Below are positions 17,307 to 26,434 of a stretch of 64,000 nucleotides of DNA, one piece after another. The stretch's first letter is position 1. Every line of letters starts with the position of its first letter. The stretch lies in assembly GCA_000746015.1 (NCBI GenBank), contig JQKK01000017.1, positions 44,855-108,854 of the forward strand, given 5' to 3'. The DNA comes from Lachnospiraceae bacterium MA2020. Lineage in GTDB: Bacteria; Bacillota; Clostridia; Lachnospirales; Lachnospiraceae. A program made the translations under genes and the position numbers. The notes below the pieces were generated by a model that saw only the letters and a list, made by a program, of their open reading frames with translations, was not told the DNA's origin and did no database searches.

Positions 17307-19076
17307 ATGTTCCAGTCTAGGACACATAATTGCGGCGAGCTCAGGCTCAGCAATGCAGGAGAAACAGTAACACTTTGCGGATGGTTTGAGAATATCCGTA
17401 AGGTAAGTAAGAACCTTGGATTTTTGGTTCTCAGAGATTTTTATGGTAAGACACAGTTCGTTATTGAGACAGAAGAAATGATGAATGTTATCAATGATGT
17501 GAATTGTGAGTCAACTCTTCAGATCACTGGTGTAGTAAGAGAGCGTTCTTCAAAGAACTCAAACATGGCTACAGGTGAGGTTGAAGTTGTTCCAACAGAT
17601 ATCAAAGTACTGGGTAAGTGCATTTATAATGAGCTTCCATTTGAGGTAAACCGTTCAAAGGAAGCTGATGAGAATGCAAGACTTAAGTATCGTTATCTTG
17701 ACCTTAGAAATCCTGAAGTTAAGGATAAGATCATTTTGAGAAGCAAGGTTGTTGCTGATCTTCGCCGTTCTATGACAGATGAAGGATTCATGGAGATCAC
17801 AACTCCTATCCTTACCTGCTCAAGCCCTGAGGGTGCAAGAGATTACCTTGTCCCTTCAAGACTTCATGCTGGTAAGTTTTATGCACTGCCACAGGCTCCA
17901 CAGCAGTTCAAGCAGATTTTGATGGCATCAGGTATCGATAAGTACTTCCAGATCGCACCTTGCTTCCGTGATGAGGATGCACGTGCTGACCGTTCTCCGG
18001 GAGAGTTCTATCAGCTTGATATGGAGATGTCATTTGCATCACAGGAAGATGTATTCGAAGTTCTTGAGAGAGTTCTTCCTCCTGTATTTGCTAAGTATGG
18101 TGTTTATAAGACAGCTTCATCAGCTCCATTCAGACGTATTAAGTACCTTGATGCTCTTGAGAAGTACGGTTCAGATAAGCCAGATCTCAGAATCGACCTT
18201 ACAGCAGAAGACGTTACAGATGAGCTTGCAGGATGCGGTTTTGAGCCATTTGCAGAAGGTAATGTGATCAAGGCTATTGTTGTATCAGGATTCAATGGTT
18301 CAAGAAAAGTCATCGATAAGATAATGGTTGATGCTGAGGTTGTTTCAGGAAATAAGGGATATTGGTTCAAGGTTGGCGATGATGGATCATTCGCAGGCGG
18401 AATTTCTAAGTTCCTTGGTGAAGCTCATGACGCTATTACAACAAAGCTTAAGCTCAAGGCTGGTGATCTTGTAGCTCTTTCAGCAGGTAATAAGGGTGCT
18501 GCACAGAAGACAGCAGGTGCGCTTATAAAGATCATCGGACCACAGGCTGAAGGTCACATGAAGAAGGACTGCTATGAGTTCTGCTGGATCGTAGATTTCC
18601 CTATGTATGAGATCGGTGAGGAGTCAGGCGAGCTTGAGTTCTGCCACAATCCATTCTCAATGCCTCAGGGCGGAGTAGAAGCGCTTAAGAATGATGATCC
18701 ACTTTCAATTATGGCATATCAGTATGACCTTGTATGTAATGGTGTAGAGCTTTCAAGTGGTGCTGTCAGAAACCACGATCCTGAGATCATGGTTGAGGCA
18801 TTTAAGCTTGTTGGTCTTGGCGAGGAAGATGTTAAGAAGAAGTTCCCTGCTATGTACAATGCATTCTGCTATGGAGCACCGCCACACGCTGGTATCGCTC
18901 CTGGTGTAGACAGAATGGTCATGCTTATTGCAGGTGAGGATTCTATCAGAGAGGTTATCCCTTTCCCAATGAACAAGAATGCCCAGGATCTTATGATGGG
19001 CTCACCATCTACAGTAGAGCAGAAGCAGCTTGACGATGTTCACATTGCATTAAAAGCAGAGGATATAGAGGCATAA
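17307..19076 (+). CDS. aspS: Aspartyl-tRNA synthetase
   Basis: A 589-residue bacterial-type class II synthetase. The N-terminal OB-fold anticodon-binding domain (TVTLCGWFENIRKVSKNLGF region) is followed by motif 2 (FRDEDARADRSPGEFYQLD, split here as FRDEDARADR and EFYQLDMEM), the bacterial GAD insertion in the middle, and motif 3 (PPHAGIAPGVDRMVML). Full length agrees with bacterial AspRS of about 590 residues. GAGGAG precedes the ATG. Whether it is discriminating or also charges tRNA-Asn cannot be told here; no gatCAB genes are in the window. Confidence 0.95.
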   Translation: MFQSRTHNCGELRLSNAGETVTLCGWFENIRKVSKNLGFLVLRDFYGKTQFVIETEEMMNVINDVNCESTLQITGVVRERSSKNSNMATGEVEVVPTDIKVLGKCIYNELPFEVNRSKEADENARLKYRYLDLRNPEVKDKIILRSKVVADLRRSMTDEGFMEITTPILTCSSPEGARDYLVPSRLHAGKFYALPQAPQQFKQILMASGIDKYFQIAPCFRDEDARADRSPGEFYQLDMEMSFASQEDVFEVLERVLPPVFAKYGVYKTASSAPFRRIKYLDALEKYGSDKPDLRIDLTAEDVTDELAGCGFEPFAEGNVIKAIVVSGFNGSRKVIDKIMVDAEVVSGNKGYWFKVGDDGSFAGGISKFLGEAHDAITTKLKLKAGDLVALSAGNKGAAQKTAGALIKIIGPQAEGHMKKDCYEFCWIVDFPMYEIGEESGELEFCHNPFSMPQGGVEALKNDDPLSIMAYQYDLVCNGVELSSGAVRNHDPEIMVEAFKLVGLGEEDVKKKFPAMYNAFCYGAPPHAGIAPGVDRMVMLIAGEDSIREVIPFPMNKNAQDLMMGSPSTVEQKQLDDVHIALKAEDIEA

Positions 19077-19096
19077 TAAGCCGAAAATATAAAGTA

Positions 19097-19423
19097 ATGG
19101 AAAAAGAGATCATTACAAGTCAGGCACTATACGGATATGAGCATTATTTATATGGCGAAGCCTACTATGGCTCATATAAAGGGATGCGATACCGTGTAGC
19201 GCGTGATCCTTTAGAAAAAGTAGTATTTGCAGATGAGGCAAAGCGCCAGGAGGGGCAGTTTATGGTCACGGTCTGGCCTGAGCCTCATTCGTTTGAAAAT
19301 ACACCTGATGAAAAAAAGCAGAGTTTTTATTTCCCATTTACAGAGGAAGGAAGGCAGCAAGTAATAGAATGCCTTAATGAGCAGTACTTCTCAAATAAAG
19401 CTATATGGGATGAGGCTCTATAA
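19097..19423 (+). CDS. Conserved-looking hypothetical protein, 108 residues
   Basis: I do not recognise this protein. It is acidic and aromatic-rich (YGYEHYLYGEAYYGSYKGMRYR near the start, quoted in part), without signal peptide or membrane segment, and ends with EEGRQQVIECLNEQYF. It lies 20 bases after aspS and 22 bases before fabK on the same strand. That spacing, plus codon use like its neighbours, supports a real gene. The ribosome binding site is weak. The context gives no function beyond co-transcription with translation and lipid genes. Confidence 0.65.
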   Translation: MEKEIITSQALYGYEHYLYGEAYYGSYKGMRYRVARDPLEKVVFADEAKRQEGQFMVTVWPEPHSFENTPDEKKQSFYFPFTEEGRQQVIECLNEQYFSNKAIWDEAL

Positions 19424-19445
19424 GTGAAGAGGAGTAAAAAAATCT

Positions 19446-20369
19446 ATGAAGACTAGGATTACAGAGTTATTAGGAACAGAGGCACCTATCATACAGGGTG
19501 GTATGGCATGGGTTGCTGAATGGCATCTTGCTGCTGCAGTTTCAAACGCCGGTGGACTTGGAATCATCGGTGCTGCAAGTGCTCCTGCAGAGATCGTAAG
19601 AGAGCAGGTAAGAAAGGTTAAAGAGCTTACAGATAAGCCTTTTGGTGTAAATATCATGCTTCTTAACCCTAACGCACCTGAGGTTGCAAAGGTTGTTATC
19701 GAGGAAGGTGTACAGGTGGTTACTACCGGTGCTGGAAGCCCGGCTAAGTTTATGGCTGATTGGAAGGCTGCCGGAGTTAAGGTTATCCCTGTAGTTGCAT
19801 CAGTTGCAATGGCAGTAATGATGGAAAGAGCCGGAGCTGATGCTGTCGTAGCAGAGGGTGCTGAAGCAGGTGGACACATTGGATCAACAAATACAATGTC
19901 ACTTGTTCCACAGGTTGTTGATGCTGTAAAAATCCCGGTTATTGCTGCTGGTGGTATTGCTGATGGACGTGGAATGGCTGCTGCATTTATGCTTGGTGCA
20001 GAAGGTGTACAGATGGGTACACGTTTTGTAGCTGCCGAAGAGTCGATCGTTCATGAGAATTTCAAAAATAAGCTCTGCAAAGCTACAGATATTGATTCTG
20101 TTGTTACAGGTCTTTCAACCGGACATCCTATTCGCGTACTTCGTAATAAGATGACAAAAGAATATCTCAAGCTTGAGCAGGAAGGAGCTCCATTTGAAGA
20201 GCTTGAGAAGCTTACACTTGGTAGTCTTAGAAAGGCTGTTATGGATGGTGATATCGATAACGGTTCACTTATGTCAGGACAGATCGCCGGTATGATCAAA
20301 GAGGTTAAGAGCTGTAAGGACATTATTTCAGGTATTGTTTCAGATGCTGAAAAGCTTTTGAAAATTTAA
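19446..20369 (+). CDS. fabK: Enoyl-ACP reductase II, FMN-dependent
   Basis: A 307-residue TIM-barrel flavoprotein of the nitronate monooxygenase superfamily. Being the first gene of a fatty-acid cluster that has no fabI or fabL identifies it as FabK, which reduces trans-2-enoyl-ACP to finish each elongation cycle. Visible motifs are PIIQGGMAWVAEW at the start, AEGAEAGGHIG for FMN phosphate binding, IAAGGIADGRG and GVQMGTRF. A GAGGAG site precedes the ATG by about 12 bases. Because FabK is insensitive to triclosan, the organism should tolerate that inhibitor; this is inference from the family. Confidence 0.92.
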   Translation: MKTRITELLGTEAPIIQGGMAWVAEWHLAAAVSNAGGLGIIGAASAPAEIVREQVRKVKELTDKPFGVNIMLLNPNAPEVAKVVIEEGVQVVTTGAGSPAKFMADWKAAGVKVIPVVASVAMAVMMERAGADAVVAEGAEAGGHIGSTNTMSLVPQVVDAVKIPVIAAGGIADGRGMAAAFMLGAEGVQMGTRFVAAEESIVHENFKNKLCKATDIDSVVTGLSTGHPIRVLRNKMTKEYLKLEQEGAPFEELEKLTLGSLRKAVMDGDIDNGSLMSGQIAGMIKEVKSCKDIISGIVSDAEKLLKI

Positions 20370-20388
20370 GAAAAAAAGAGGAGAGAAC

Positions 20389-21318
20389 ATGGGAAAAATC
20401 GCATTCGTATTTCCAGGTCAGGGCGCACAGTATGTGGGCATGGGCAAGGGATTTTATGACAATGAGCCTGAGGCAAAGGAAGTTTATGAAGCTGCTTCAA
20501 AGGCATCAGGTATCGATGTAGAGAAAATCTGCTTTGAAGAGAATACTGATATCAATGAGACTCAGTACACACAGATTGCTATGGTTGCAACTGAGCTTGC
20601 TCTTTTTAAGTGCCTTGAAAAGAATGGCATCAGATTTGACTATACTGCAGGACATTCACTTGGTGAGTATGCAGCGATCGCTGCAGCAGGCGCAATGAGC
20701 GTAGAAGATGCATGTGCACTTGTGCGCAAGAGAGGTCTTTATATGCAGGAAGCTGTTCCAACAGGAGGAGCTATGAGCGCAGTTCTTGGTCTTGATGCTG
20801 ATACTATTGCAGCAGTTTGCGAAGAAACAGAAGGTATCGTATCAGTTGCAAACTACAATTGCCCAGGACAGATTGTTATCACAGGTGCTGAGGAAGCTGT
20901 AAAGGTCGCAGGTGAGAAGCTTACAGAGAAAGGTGCAAAGAGGGTTCTTCCTCTTAAGGTAAGTGGACCTTTCCATTCTGAGCTTATGATCCCTGCAGGT
21001 GAGAAGCTTGCAGCTGAGCTTGCAAAGGTTACTTTTACAGATCCAAAGGTTCCTTATGTTGCTAACTATACTGCTGAGTATGTTACTAAGGGCTCAGATA
21101 TTGCAGGTCTCCTTGAGAAGCAGATAAGTGGTTCTGTTCAGTGGATAAAGACAATGGAAAAGCTTATTGCAGATGGTGTTGATACATTTGTCGAGATCGG
21201 ACCGGGAAAAACTCTTGCCGGTTTCAATAAGCGTATGAGCCGTGATATCAAGACTATTAATATCGATAAGTACGAGGACTTTGAAAAGGCTTTAGAGGAG
21301 CTGAAGACATTAGCTTAA
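20389..21318 (+). CDS. fabD: Malonyl-CoA:ACP transacylase
   Basis: A 309-residue acyltransferase that loads malonyl groups onto acyl carrier protein. It has FPGQGAQYVGMG at the N-terminus, the nucleophile motif GHSLGEYAA near residue 90, the malonyl-binding arginine in VRKRGLYMQEA, and the catalytic histidine in GPFHSELM. GAGGAGAG precedes the ATG. It lies 19 bases after fabK. The acyl carrier protein gene itself is not in this cluster. Confidence 0.95.
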   Translation: MGKIAFVFPGQGAQYVGMGKGFYDNEPEAKEVYEAASKASGIDVEKICFEENTDINETQYTQIAMVATELALFKCLEKNGIRFDYTAGHSLGEYAAIAAAGAMSVEDACALVRKRGLYMQEAVPTGGAMSAVLGLDADTIAAVCEETEGIVSVANYNCPGQIVITGAEEAVKVAGEKLTEKGAKRVLPLKVSGPFHSELMIPAGEKLAAELAKVTFTDPKVPYVANYTAEYVTKGSDIAGLLEKQISGSVQWIKTMEKLIADGVDTFVEIGPGKTLAGFNKRMSRDIKTINIDKYEDFEKALEELKTLA

Positions 21319-21334
21319 CTGAATGGAGGTTTTA

Positions 21335-22072
21335 ATGTCAGATAAGAAAATAGCACTTGTAACAGGTGCCGGACGTGGAATCGGACGCGAGATCGCAAAG
21401 ACTCTTGCAAGAGACGGATTCTTTGTGATCGTAAACTATGCACATTCATCTGCAGCAGCAGATGAGGCTGTTAATGAGATCAAGGCTGAAGGCGGAGACG
21501 CTGTAAGCATGGGATTTGATGTAGCTGATTTTGCAGCAGTTGAAAAGGTTGCTGCAGATATTATTAAAGAGTATGGTCATCTTGATGTGCTTGTAAATAA
21601 TGCCGGCATTACAAGAGATACCCTTCTTATGGCTATGAAGGAAGAAGATTTTGATGCAGTAATAAATACAAACCTTAAAGGTACTTTTAATACAATGCGT
21701 CATTTCTCAAAGTATATGATCAAGAATAAAGGTGGAAGAATCATCAACATTTCTTCTATCTCAGGTGTTGCCGGCAATGCAGGACAGGCAAACTACAGCG
21801 CTTCAAAAGCCGGTGTGATCGGTCTTACAAAGGCAGCTGCAAAAGAGCTTGGAAGCCGCAACATTACTGTAAACGCTGTAGCCCCGGGATATGTTGATAC
21901 TGAGATGACACAGGTGCTTTCAGAAAAGGTACGTGAGTCTATTCTTGCAACTGTTCCAATGAAGAGAGGCGGTACAGTTGCTGATATTGCAAATGCAGTA
22001 GCTTTCCTTGCATCAGACAAGGCATCATATATTACAGGACAGGTAATACAGGTTAACGGAGGTATGGGATGA
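21335..22072 (+). CDS. fabG: 3-oxoacyl-ACP reductase
   Basis: A 245-residue short-chain dehydrogenase/reductase using NADPH. The cofactor motif is TGAGRGIGREIA, the NNAG segment follows, and the catalytic tetrad is present as serine in ISSISG and the YSASKAG tyrosine and lysine. I take ATG 21335 because GGAGG sits five bases before it; an in-frame ATG at 21323 would place the ribosome binding site inside the gene. It overlaps fabF by four bases. Confidence 0.95.
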   Translation: MSDKKIALVTGAGRGIGREIAKTLARDGFFVIVNYAHSSAAADEAVNEIKAEGGDAVSMGFDVADFAAVEKVAADIIKEYGHLDVLVNNAGITRDTLLMAMKEEDFDAVINTNLKGTFNTMRHFSKYMIKNKGGRIINISSISGVAGNAGQANYSASKAGVIGLTKAAAKELGSRNITVNAVAPGYVDTEMTQVLSEKVRESILATVPMKRGGTVADIANAVAFLASDKASYITGQVIQVNGGMG

Positions 22073-23313
22073 CTAAAGAGATGAGAAGAGTTGTAGTTAC
22101 CGGCATGGGTGCCATCACACCTATCGGACTTTCTGTAGAGGATTTCTGGGCTGGTATCAAGGCTGGCAAGCACGGTTTTACTAAGATCACAAGATTTGAC
22201 TCAACAGATTTTAAGTGCCATGTAGCTGCTGAGATCAAGGATTTTGATGCAAAGAATTATGTTGATCCAAAGTCAGCACGTCGTATGGCTCCATTTGTAC
22301 AGATCGCTATTGCAGCAGCAAAGGAAGCTATCGAGGATTCAGGTCTTGATATGGAGAAAGAGGATGCTTTTCGCTGCGGTACATGTGTAGGTAGTGGTAT
22401 CGGCTCTATGCAGGATCTTGAGTCAGAGTATGATCGTCTTAAGTCAAGAGGCCCAAAGATGGTCAATCCACTCTTTATCCCAAAGATGATCTCAAACATG
22501 GCTTCAGGTAATGTTTCCATCGCTTTTGGTCTTAAGGGTAAGAGCATCGATGTTGTTACAGCCTGTGCTACAGGAACAAACTGCATCGGAGAAGCTTTCA
22601 GAACAATCCAGTACGGCGATGCTGATGTAATGGTTGCCGGTGGTGCTGAGCATTCTGTAACTCCACTTGCACTTGCAGGATTTACACAGCTTACTGCTGT
22701 TACTTCATCAGAAGACCCAGATCACTGCTCAACTCCATTCGATAAGAACAGAAGCGGATTTGTAATGGGAGAAGGTTCAGGTGTAGTTGTTCTTGAGGAA
22801 CTTGAGCATGCTAAGAAGCGTGGCGCAAAGATCTACGCTGAGGTAGTAGGATATGGCTGTTCATCAGATGCATACCATATCACACTTCCTGCTGAGGATG
22901 GCTCAGGTGCTGCAAGAGCTATGGAAAATGCGATCAATGATGCAGGCATCAAGAAAGAGGATGTTACATATATCAATGCGCATGGAACAAGTACTCATGC
23001 AAATGACCTTTTTGAGACACGTGCTATCAAGAAGCTTTTTGGTGAGCATGCTTATGATATGAAGGTAAATTCAACAAAGTCTATGATTGGACATCTCCTT
23101 GGTGGAGCCGGTGCAGTTGAGTTTATCACATGTGTTAAGGAAATCGAGGAAGGCTATATTCATAAGACACTTGGATATGAGACACCTGATGAAGAGATGG
23201 ATCTTAACTACTGTAAGGAAGCGTATGAAGAAGACCTCGAGTATGCACTTTCAAATTCACTTGGATTTGGTGGTCACAATGCTTCTATTCTTGTTAAGAA
23301 GTATAGTGAGTGA
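22069..23313 (+). CDS. fabF: 3-oxoacyl-ACP synthase II
   Basis: A 414-residue condensing enzyme that extends acyl-ACP with malonyl-ACP. The active-site cysteine is in [11 protein letters not shown], and the two histidines are in [12 protein letters not shown] and [12 protein letters not shown], the CHH triad of KAS I/II. The ATG overlaps the fabG stop (ATGA) and GGAGG inside fabG is six bases upstream, so translation is coupled. Typical length and position for fabF in clostridial fab clusters. Confidence 0.95.
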   Translation: MTKEMRRVVVTGMGAITPIGLSVEDFWAGIKAGKHGFTKITRFDSTDFKCHVAAEIKDFDAKNYVDPKSARRMAPFVQIAIAAAKEAIEDSGLDMEKEDAFRCGTCVGSGIGSMQDLESEYDRLKSRGPKMVNPLFIPKMISNMASGNVSIAFGLKGKSIDVVTACATGTNCIGEAFRTIQYGDADVMVAGGAEHSVTPLALAGFTQLTAVTSSEDPDHCSTPFDKNRSGFVMGEGSGVVVLEELEHAKKRGAKIYAEVVGYGCSSDAYHITLPAEDGSGAARAMENAINDAGIKKEDVTYINAHGTSTHANDLFETRAIKKLFGEHAYDMKVNSTKSMIGHLLGGAGAVEFITCVKEIEEGYIHKTLGYETPDEEMDLNYCKEAYEEDLEYALSNSLGFGGHNASILVKKYSE

Positions 23314-23321
23314 GGTACATT

Positions 23322-23756
23322 ATGTCTATAATGAAAGCTAAGGATATAATGGAGATAATTCCTCATCGTCAGCCTTTTATGCTGGTTGATACTATTGAGG
23401 AGCTTGAAGAGGGCAAAAGAGCTGTAGGTACAAAGTGTGTTACCTATAATGAGCCTTTCTTTGCCGGACATTTCCCGGGAGAGCCTGTAATGCCTGGTGT
23501 GCTTATTGTCGAGGCTCTTGCGCAGGTTGGTGCGGTAGCAATACTTTCTGAGCCAGAAAATAAGGGCAAGACAGCATATTTTGCGGCTATCAATAAAGTT
23601 AGATTTAAGCGTAAGGTTGAGCCGGGTGATGTGCTCATACTTGAAACTGAGATTATAGAGAAGAAGGGTCCTATGGGGATAGGAAAGGCAACTGCAAAGG
23701 TTGGAGACAAGGTTGCAGTGACTGCTGAGCTTACGTTTGCTGTATCAGCATCATAA
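23322..23756 (+). CDS. fabZ: 3-hydroxyacyl-ACP dehydratase
   Basis: A hot-dog-fold dehydratase of about 144 residues that removes water from 3-hydroxyacyl-[13 protein letters not shown] and the active-site segment [20 protein letters not shown], with histidine and glutamate, are clear. ATG 23322 is preceded by GAGTGAGG that overlaps the fabF stop; ATG 23331 and an upstream GTG at 23310 are alternatives. It lies between fabF and accDA. Confidence 0.93.
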   Translation: MSIMKAKDIMEIIPHRQPFMLVDTIEELEEGKRAVGTKCVTYNEPFFAGHFPGEPVMPGVLIVEALAQVGAVAILSEPENKGKTAYFAAINKVRFKRKVEPGDVLILETEIIEKKGPMGIGKATAKVGDKVAVTAELTFAVSAS

Positions 23757-23770
23757 GGAGTTTAAGAAAT

Positions 23771-25414
23771 ATGAGATTGCTTAATTTATTCAGGAGTAAA
23801 GAGGCACCTGACTATATTGTTTGCCCTACTTGCGGCAGACGTGCTGAGAGGCATGATATAGTTGCAAACAATTATATATGCACATTCTGTGGACATTACT
23901 ATAGAGTAAGGACTAATAACCGTATAAAGATGGTAGCAGATGCAGGTAGCTTCACACCTTGGTTTAAGGACCTTGCAGCTGTAAATCCGCTTGATTTCCC
24001 AGGCTATGATGACAAGCTTGCTGCAACTAGAGAAAAGACAGGTCTCGACGAGGGTGTTACGGTTGGTGAATGTCGCATCGGAGGAGAGAGAGCTGTTATC
24101 GGCGTATGTGACTCACGTTTCCTTATGGGAAGTATGGGACATGTTTATGGCGAAAAGATCACTCTTGCTGTAGAAAAGGCTACTGAGCTTGGACTTCCGG
24201 TGATCATGTTTACATGCTCAGGTGGAGCAAGAATGCAGGAGGGAATTATCTCTCTTATGCAGATGGAAAAGACATCAGCTGCATTTAAGCGTCACTCTGA
24301 TGCAGGGCTTCTTTATATCCCTGTACTTACAGATCCTACTACTGGCGGTGTTACAGCTTCTTTTGCAATGCTTGGAGATATCATTTTAGCTGAGCCGGGA
24401 GCACTTGTTGGATTTGCCGGCCCACGTGTTATCGAGCAGACGATCGGTCAGAAGCTTCCGGATGGTTTCCAGCGTTCAGAGTTTATACTTGAGCACGGTT
24501 TCTGCGATGCTATCGTAGAGCGTAAGGATCTTAAGGATACACTTACAAGGATATTGAAGATCACAAATGGAACTCTTCCTGCTAATCTTAAGCCTCGTTA
24601 TGAGAAGAACGGTGAAAAGAAGGATATCGTTCCTCTTTCAGCATGGGATAAAGTAAAGGCTGTACGTTCTATCAAGCGTCCATCAGCACTTGCTTATATC
24701 AATACAGTATTTGACGATTTCATTGAGTTCCACGGTGATCGTTACTTTGCTGATGATAAGTGTGTAGTTGGCGGTATCGCTACTCTTAATGGAAAGAGCG
24801 TTACAGTTATCGGTATTGAAAAAGGTCAGGATATGGCTGAGTGTAAGAGAAGAAACTTCGGTATGCCATCTCCGGAAGGATATCGTAAGGCTCTCAGACT
24901 TATGAAGCAGGCTGAGAAGTTTAATCGTCCTGTTATCACATTTGTAAATACACCTGGTGCTTTCCCTGGTATGGAAGCTGAGGAAAATGGTCAGGGCGAA
25001 GCTATCGCAAGAAATCTCTATGAGATGTCTGCACTCAAGGTTCCGGTACTTGCACTTATGATAGGTGAAGGTGGAAGCGGCGGAGCACTTGGTCTTGCAG
25101 TCGGTAATGAAGTATGGATGATGGAAAATGCAACTTATTCTGTACTTTCACCGGAAGGATTTGCGTCAATTCTTTGGAAAGATGGTAAGAGAGCAGCTGA
25201 AGCAGCTGGGGTTATGTGCATTACAGCTGAAGATCTCAAGCGTCTTGGTATTATTGAAAGGATCATTCCTGAGTATGGCGAAGCGTCAGAAGAGACTATC
25301 GCTGAAATAGCTGATTATCTTAAGGATAATATTCAGGAATTTATTAAAAAGTATGAGGTGATGAGCGGTGACGCCCTCGCAGAGCAGCGTTATCAGCGAT
25401 TCAGAAAATATTGA
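23771..25414 (+). CDS. accDA: Acetyl-CoA carboxylase carboxyltransferase, beta-alpha fusion
   Basis: A single 547-residue chain carrying both carboxyltransferase subunits, which move CO2 from biotin to acetyl-CoA to make malonyl-CoA. The N-terminal half is AccD-like: a four-cysteine zinc ribbon (C18, C21, C37, C40), then [11 protein letters not shown] and [13 protein letters not shown]. From about residue 295 it is AccA-like: [45 protein letters not shown] and [14 protein letters not shown]. The ~60-residue helical N-terminus of separate AccA proteins is missing at the join. AGGAG precedes the ATG. Biotin carboxylase (accC) and carrier protein (accB) are not nearby. Confidence 0.92.
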   Translation: MRLLNLFRSKEAPDYIVCPTCGRRAERHDIVANNYICTFCGHYYRVRTNNRIKMVADAGSFTPWFKDLAAVNPLDFPGYDDKLAATREKTGLDEGVTVGECRIGGERAVIGVCDSRFLMGSMGHVYGEKITLAVEKATELGLPVIMFTCSGGARMQEGIISLMQMEKTSAAFKRHSDAGLLYIPVLTDPTTGGVTASFAMLGDIILAEPGALVGFAGPRVIEQTIGQKLPDGFQRSEFILEHGFCDAIVERKDLKDTLTRILKITNGTLPANLKPRYEKNGEKKDIVPLSAWDKVKAVRSIKRPSALAYINTVFDDFIEFHGDRYFADDKCVVGGIATLNGKSVTVIGIEKGQDMAECKRRNFGMPSPEGYRKALRLMKQAEKFNRPVITFVNTPGAFPGMEAEENGQGEAIARNLYEMSALKVPVLALMIGEGGSGGALGLAVGNEVWMMENATYSVLSPEGFASILWKDGKRAAEAAGVMCITAEDLKRLGIIERIIPEYGEASEETIAEIADYLKDNIQEFIKKYEVMSGDALAEQRYQRFRKY

Positions 25415-25426
25415 GGTGACTAAGTA

Positions 25427-26407
25427 TTGAAAGCGACTATATTAGGAACAGGTTCAGCTCTTCCTGAAAAGATTGTATCAAATGACGATATTGCTCAGTA
25501 TGTTGATACATCTGATGAATGGATCAGACAGAGAACCGGCATTGTGACAAGGCATATAGCAACTAGTGAGACAGCAACCAGCCTCTGTGAGGATGCAGCA
25601 AGAAATGCTCTTGAGAATGCAAATGTTAATCCTGAAGATATTGACCTTATAGTTGTATCAACTGTTTCATCTGAGTACAGATTTCCGAGCTGTGCCTGTA
25701 TTTTACAGGAAAGGCTCGGAAATAAAAAGGCAATGACATTTGACATTGTTGTCGGATGTGCAGGATGTGTATATGGACTTGATATTGCTGACTCTTTCAT
25801 AAAGAGTGGTAAAGTGAAGCATGCACTTGTTGTAGGTGTTGAAATCATATCAAAGCTTGTAGATTGGGCTGACAGACGTACATGTGTGCTTTTTGGTGAT
25901 GGAGCAGGTGCTTATGTACTTGGTGCAAGTGAGGATGATAGTGTAGGTATTCAGGGTATCATGTCAAGGGGACTTGGTGAGAACGGTATGTCACTCACTA
26001 TGAAGGATCGTCCTATTGACAATCCATGGCATAAGGAAGATGATATAAAGGATTATCTATATATGGACGGACAGGCTGTATTTAAGTTTGCCTGCCGCAA
26101 AGTGCCTGAAAGTATTAAAGAAGTATTAAATCCGCTCGGACTTACCCCGGATGATATTGACAAATTCTTCTTACATCAGGCAAACTATAGGATAATAGAA
26201 ACAGTTGCAAAGATGATGAAGCAGCCGCTTGAAAAGTTCCCTACTAACATGGACAAAGTGGGAAACATTTCTGCCGCTTCTGTACCACGTATTATGGACG
26301 AGTACAATAGACAGGGACTTCTCAAGAAGGGTGAGAAATACATCCTCTGTGGCTTTGGTGCAGGACTTACCTACGCAACTGCTTGTGTTATCTGGGAAAA
26401 AGACTAA
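25427..26407 (+). CDS. fabH: 3-oxoacyl-ACP synthase III
   Basis: A 326-residue initiating condensing enzyme that joins an acyl-CoA primer to malonyl-ACP. The Cys-His-Asn triad is seen in VVGCAGCVYGLD, FLHQANYRIIE and GNISAASVPRIM. The start is a TTG with GAGGTGA about eight bases before it. It is unusual in being last in the fab cluster; in many relatives it comes first. Thirteen bases separate it from accDA. Confidence 0.93.
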   Translation: MKATILGTGSALPEKIVSNDDIAQYVDTSDEWIRQRTGIVTRHIATSETATSLCEDAARNALENANVNPEDIDLIVVSTVSSEYRFPSCACILQERLGNKKAMTFDIVVGCAGCVYGLDIADSFIKSGKVKHALVVGVEIISKLVDWADRRTCVLFGDGAGAYVLGASEDDSVGIQGIMSRGLGENGMSLTMKDRPIDNPWHKEDDIKDYLYMDGQAVFKFACRKVPESIKEVLNPLGLTPDDIDKFFLHQANYRIIETVAKMMKQPLEKFPTNMDKVGNISAASVPRIMDEYNRQGLLKKGEKYILCGFGAGLTYATACVIWEKD

Positions 26408-26434
26408 TTTGGTTATATACGGAGGATTTTTTTA

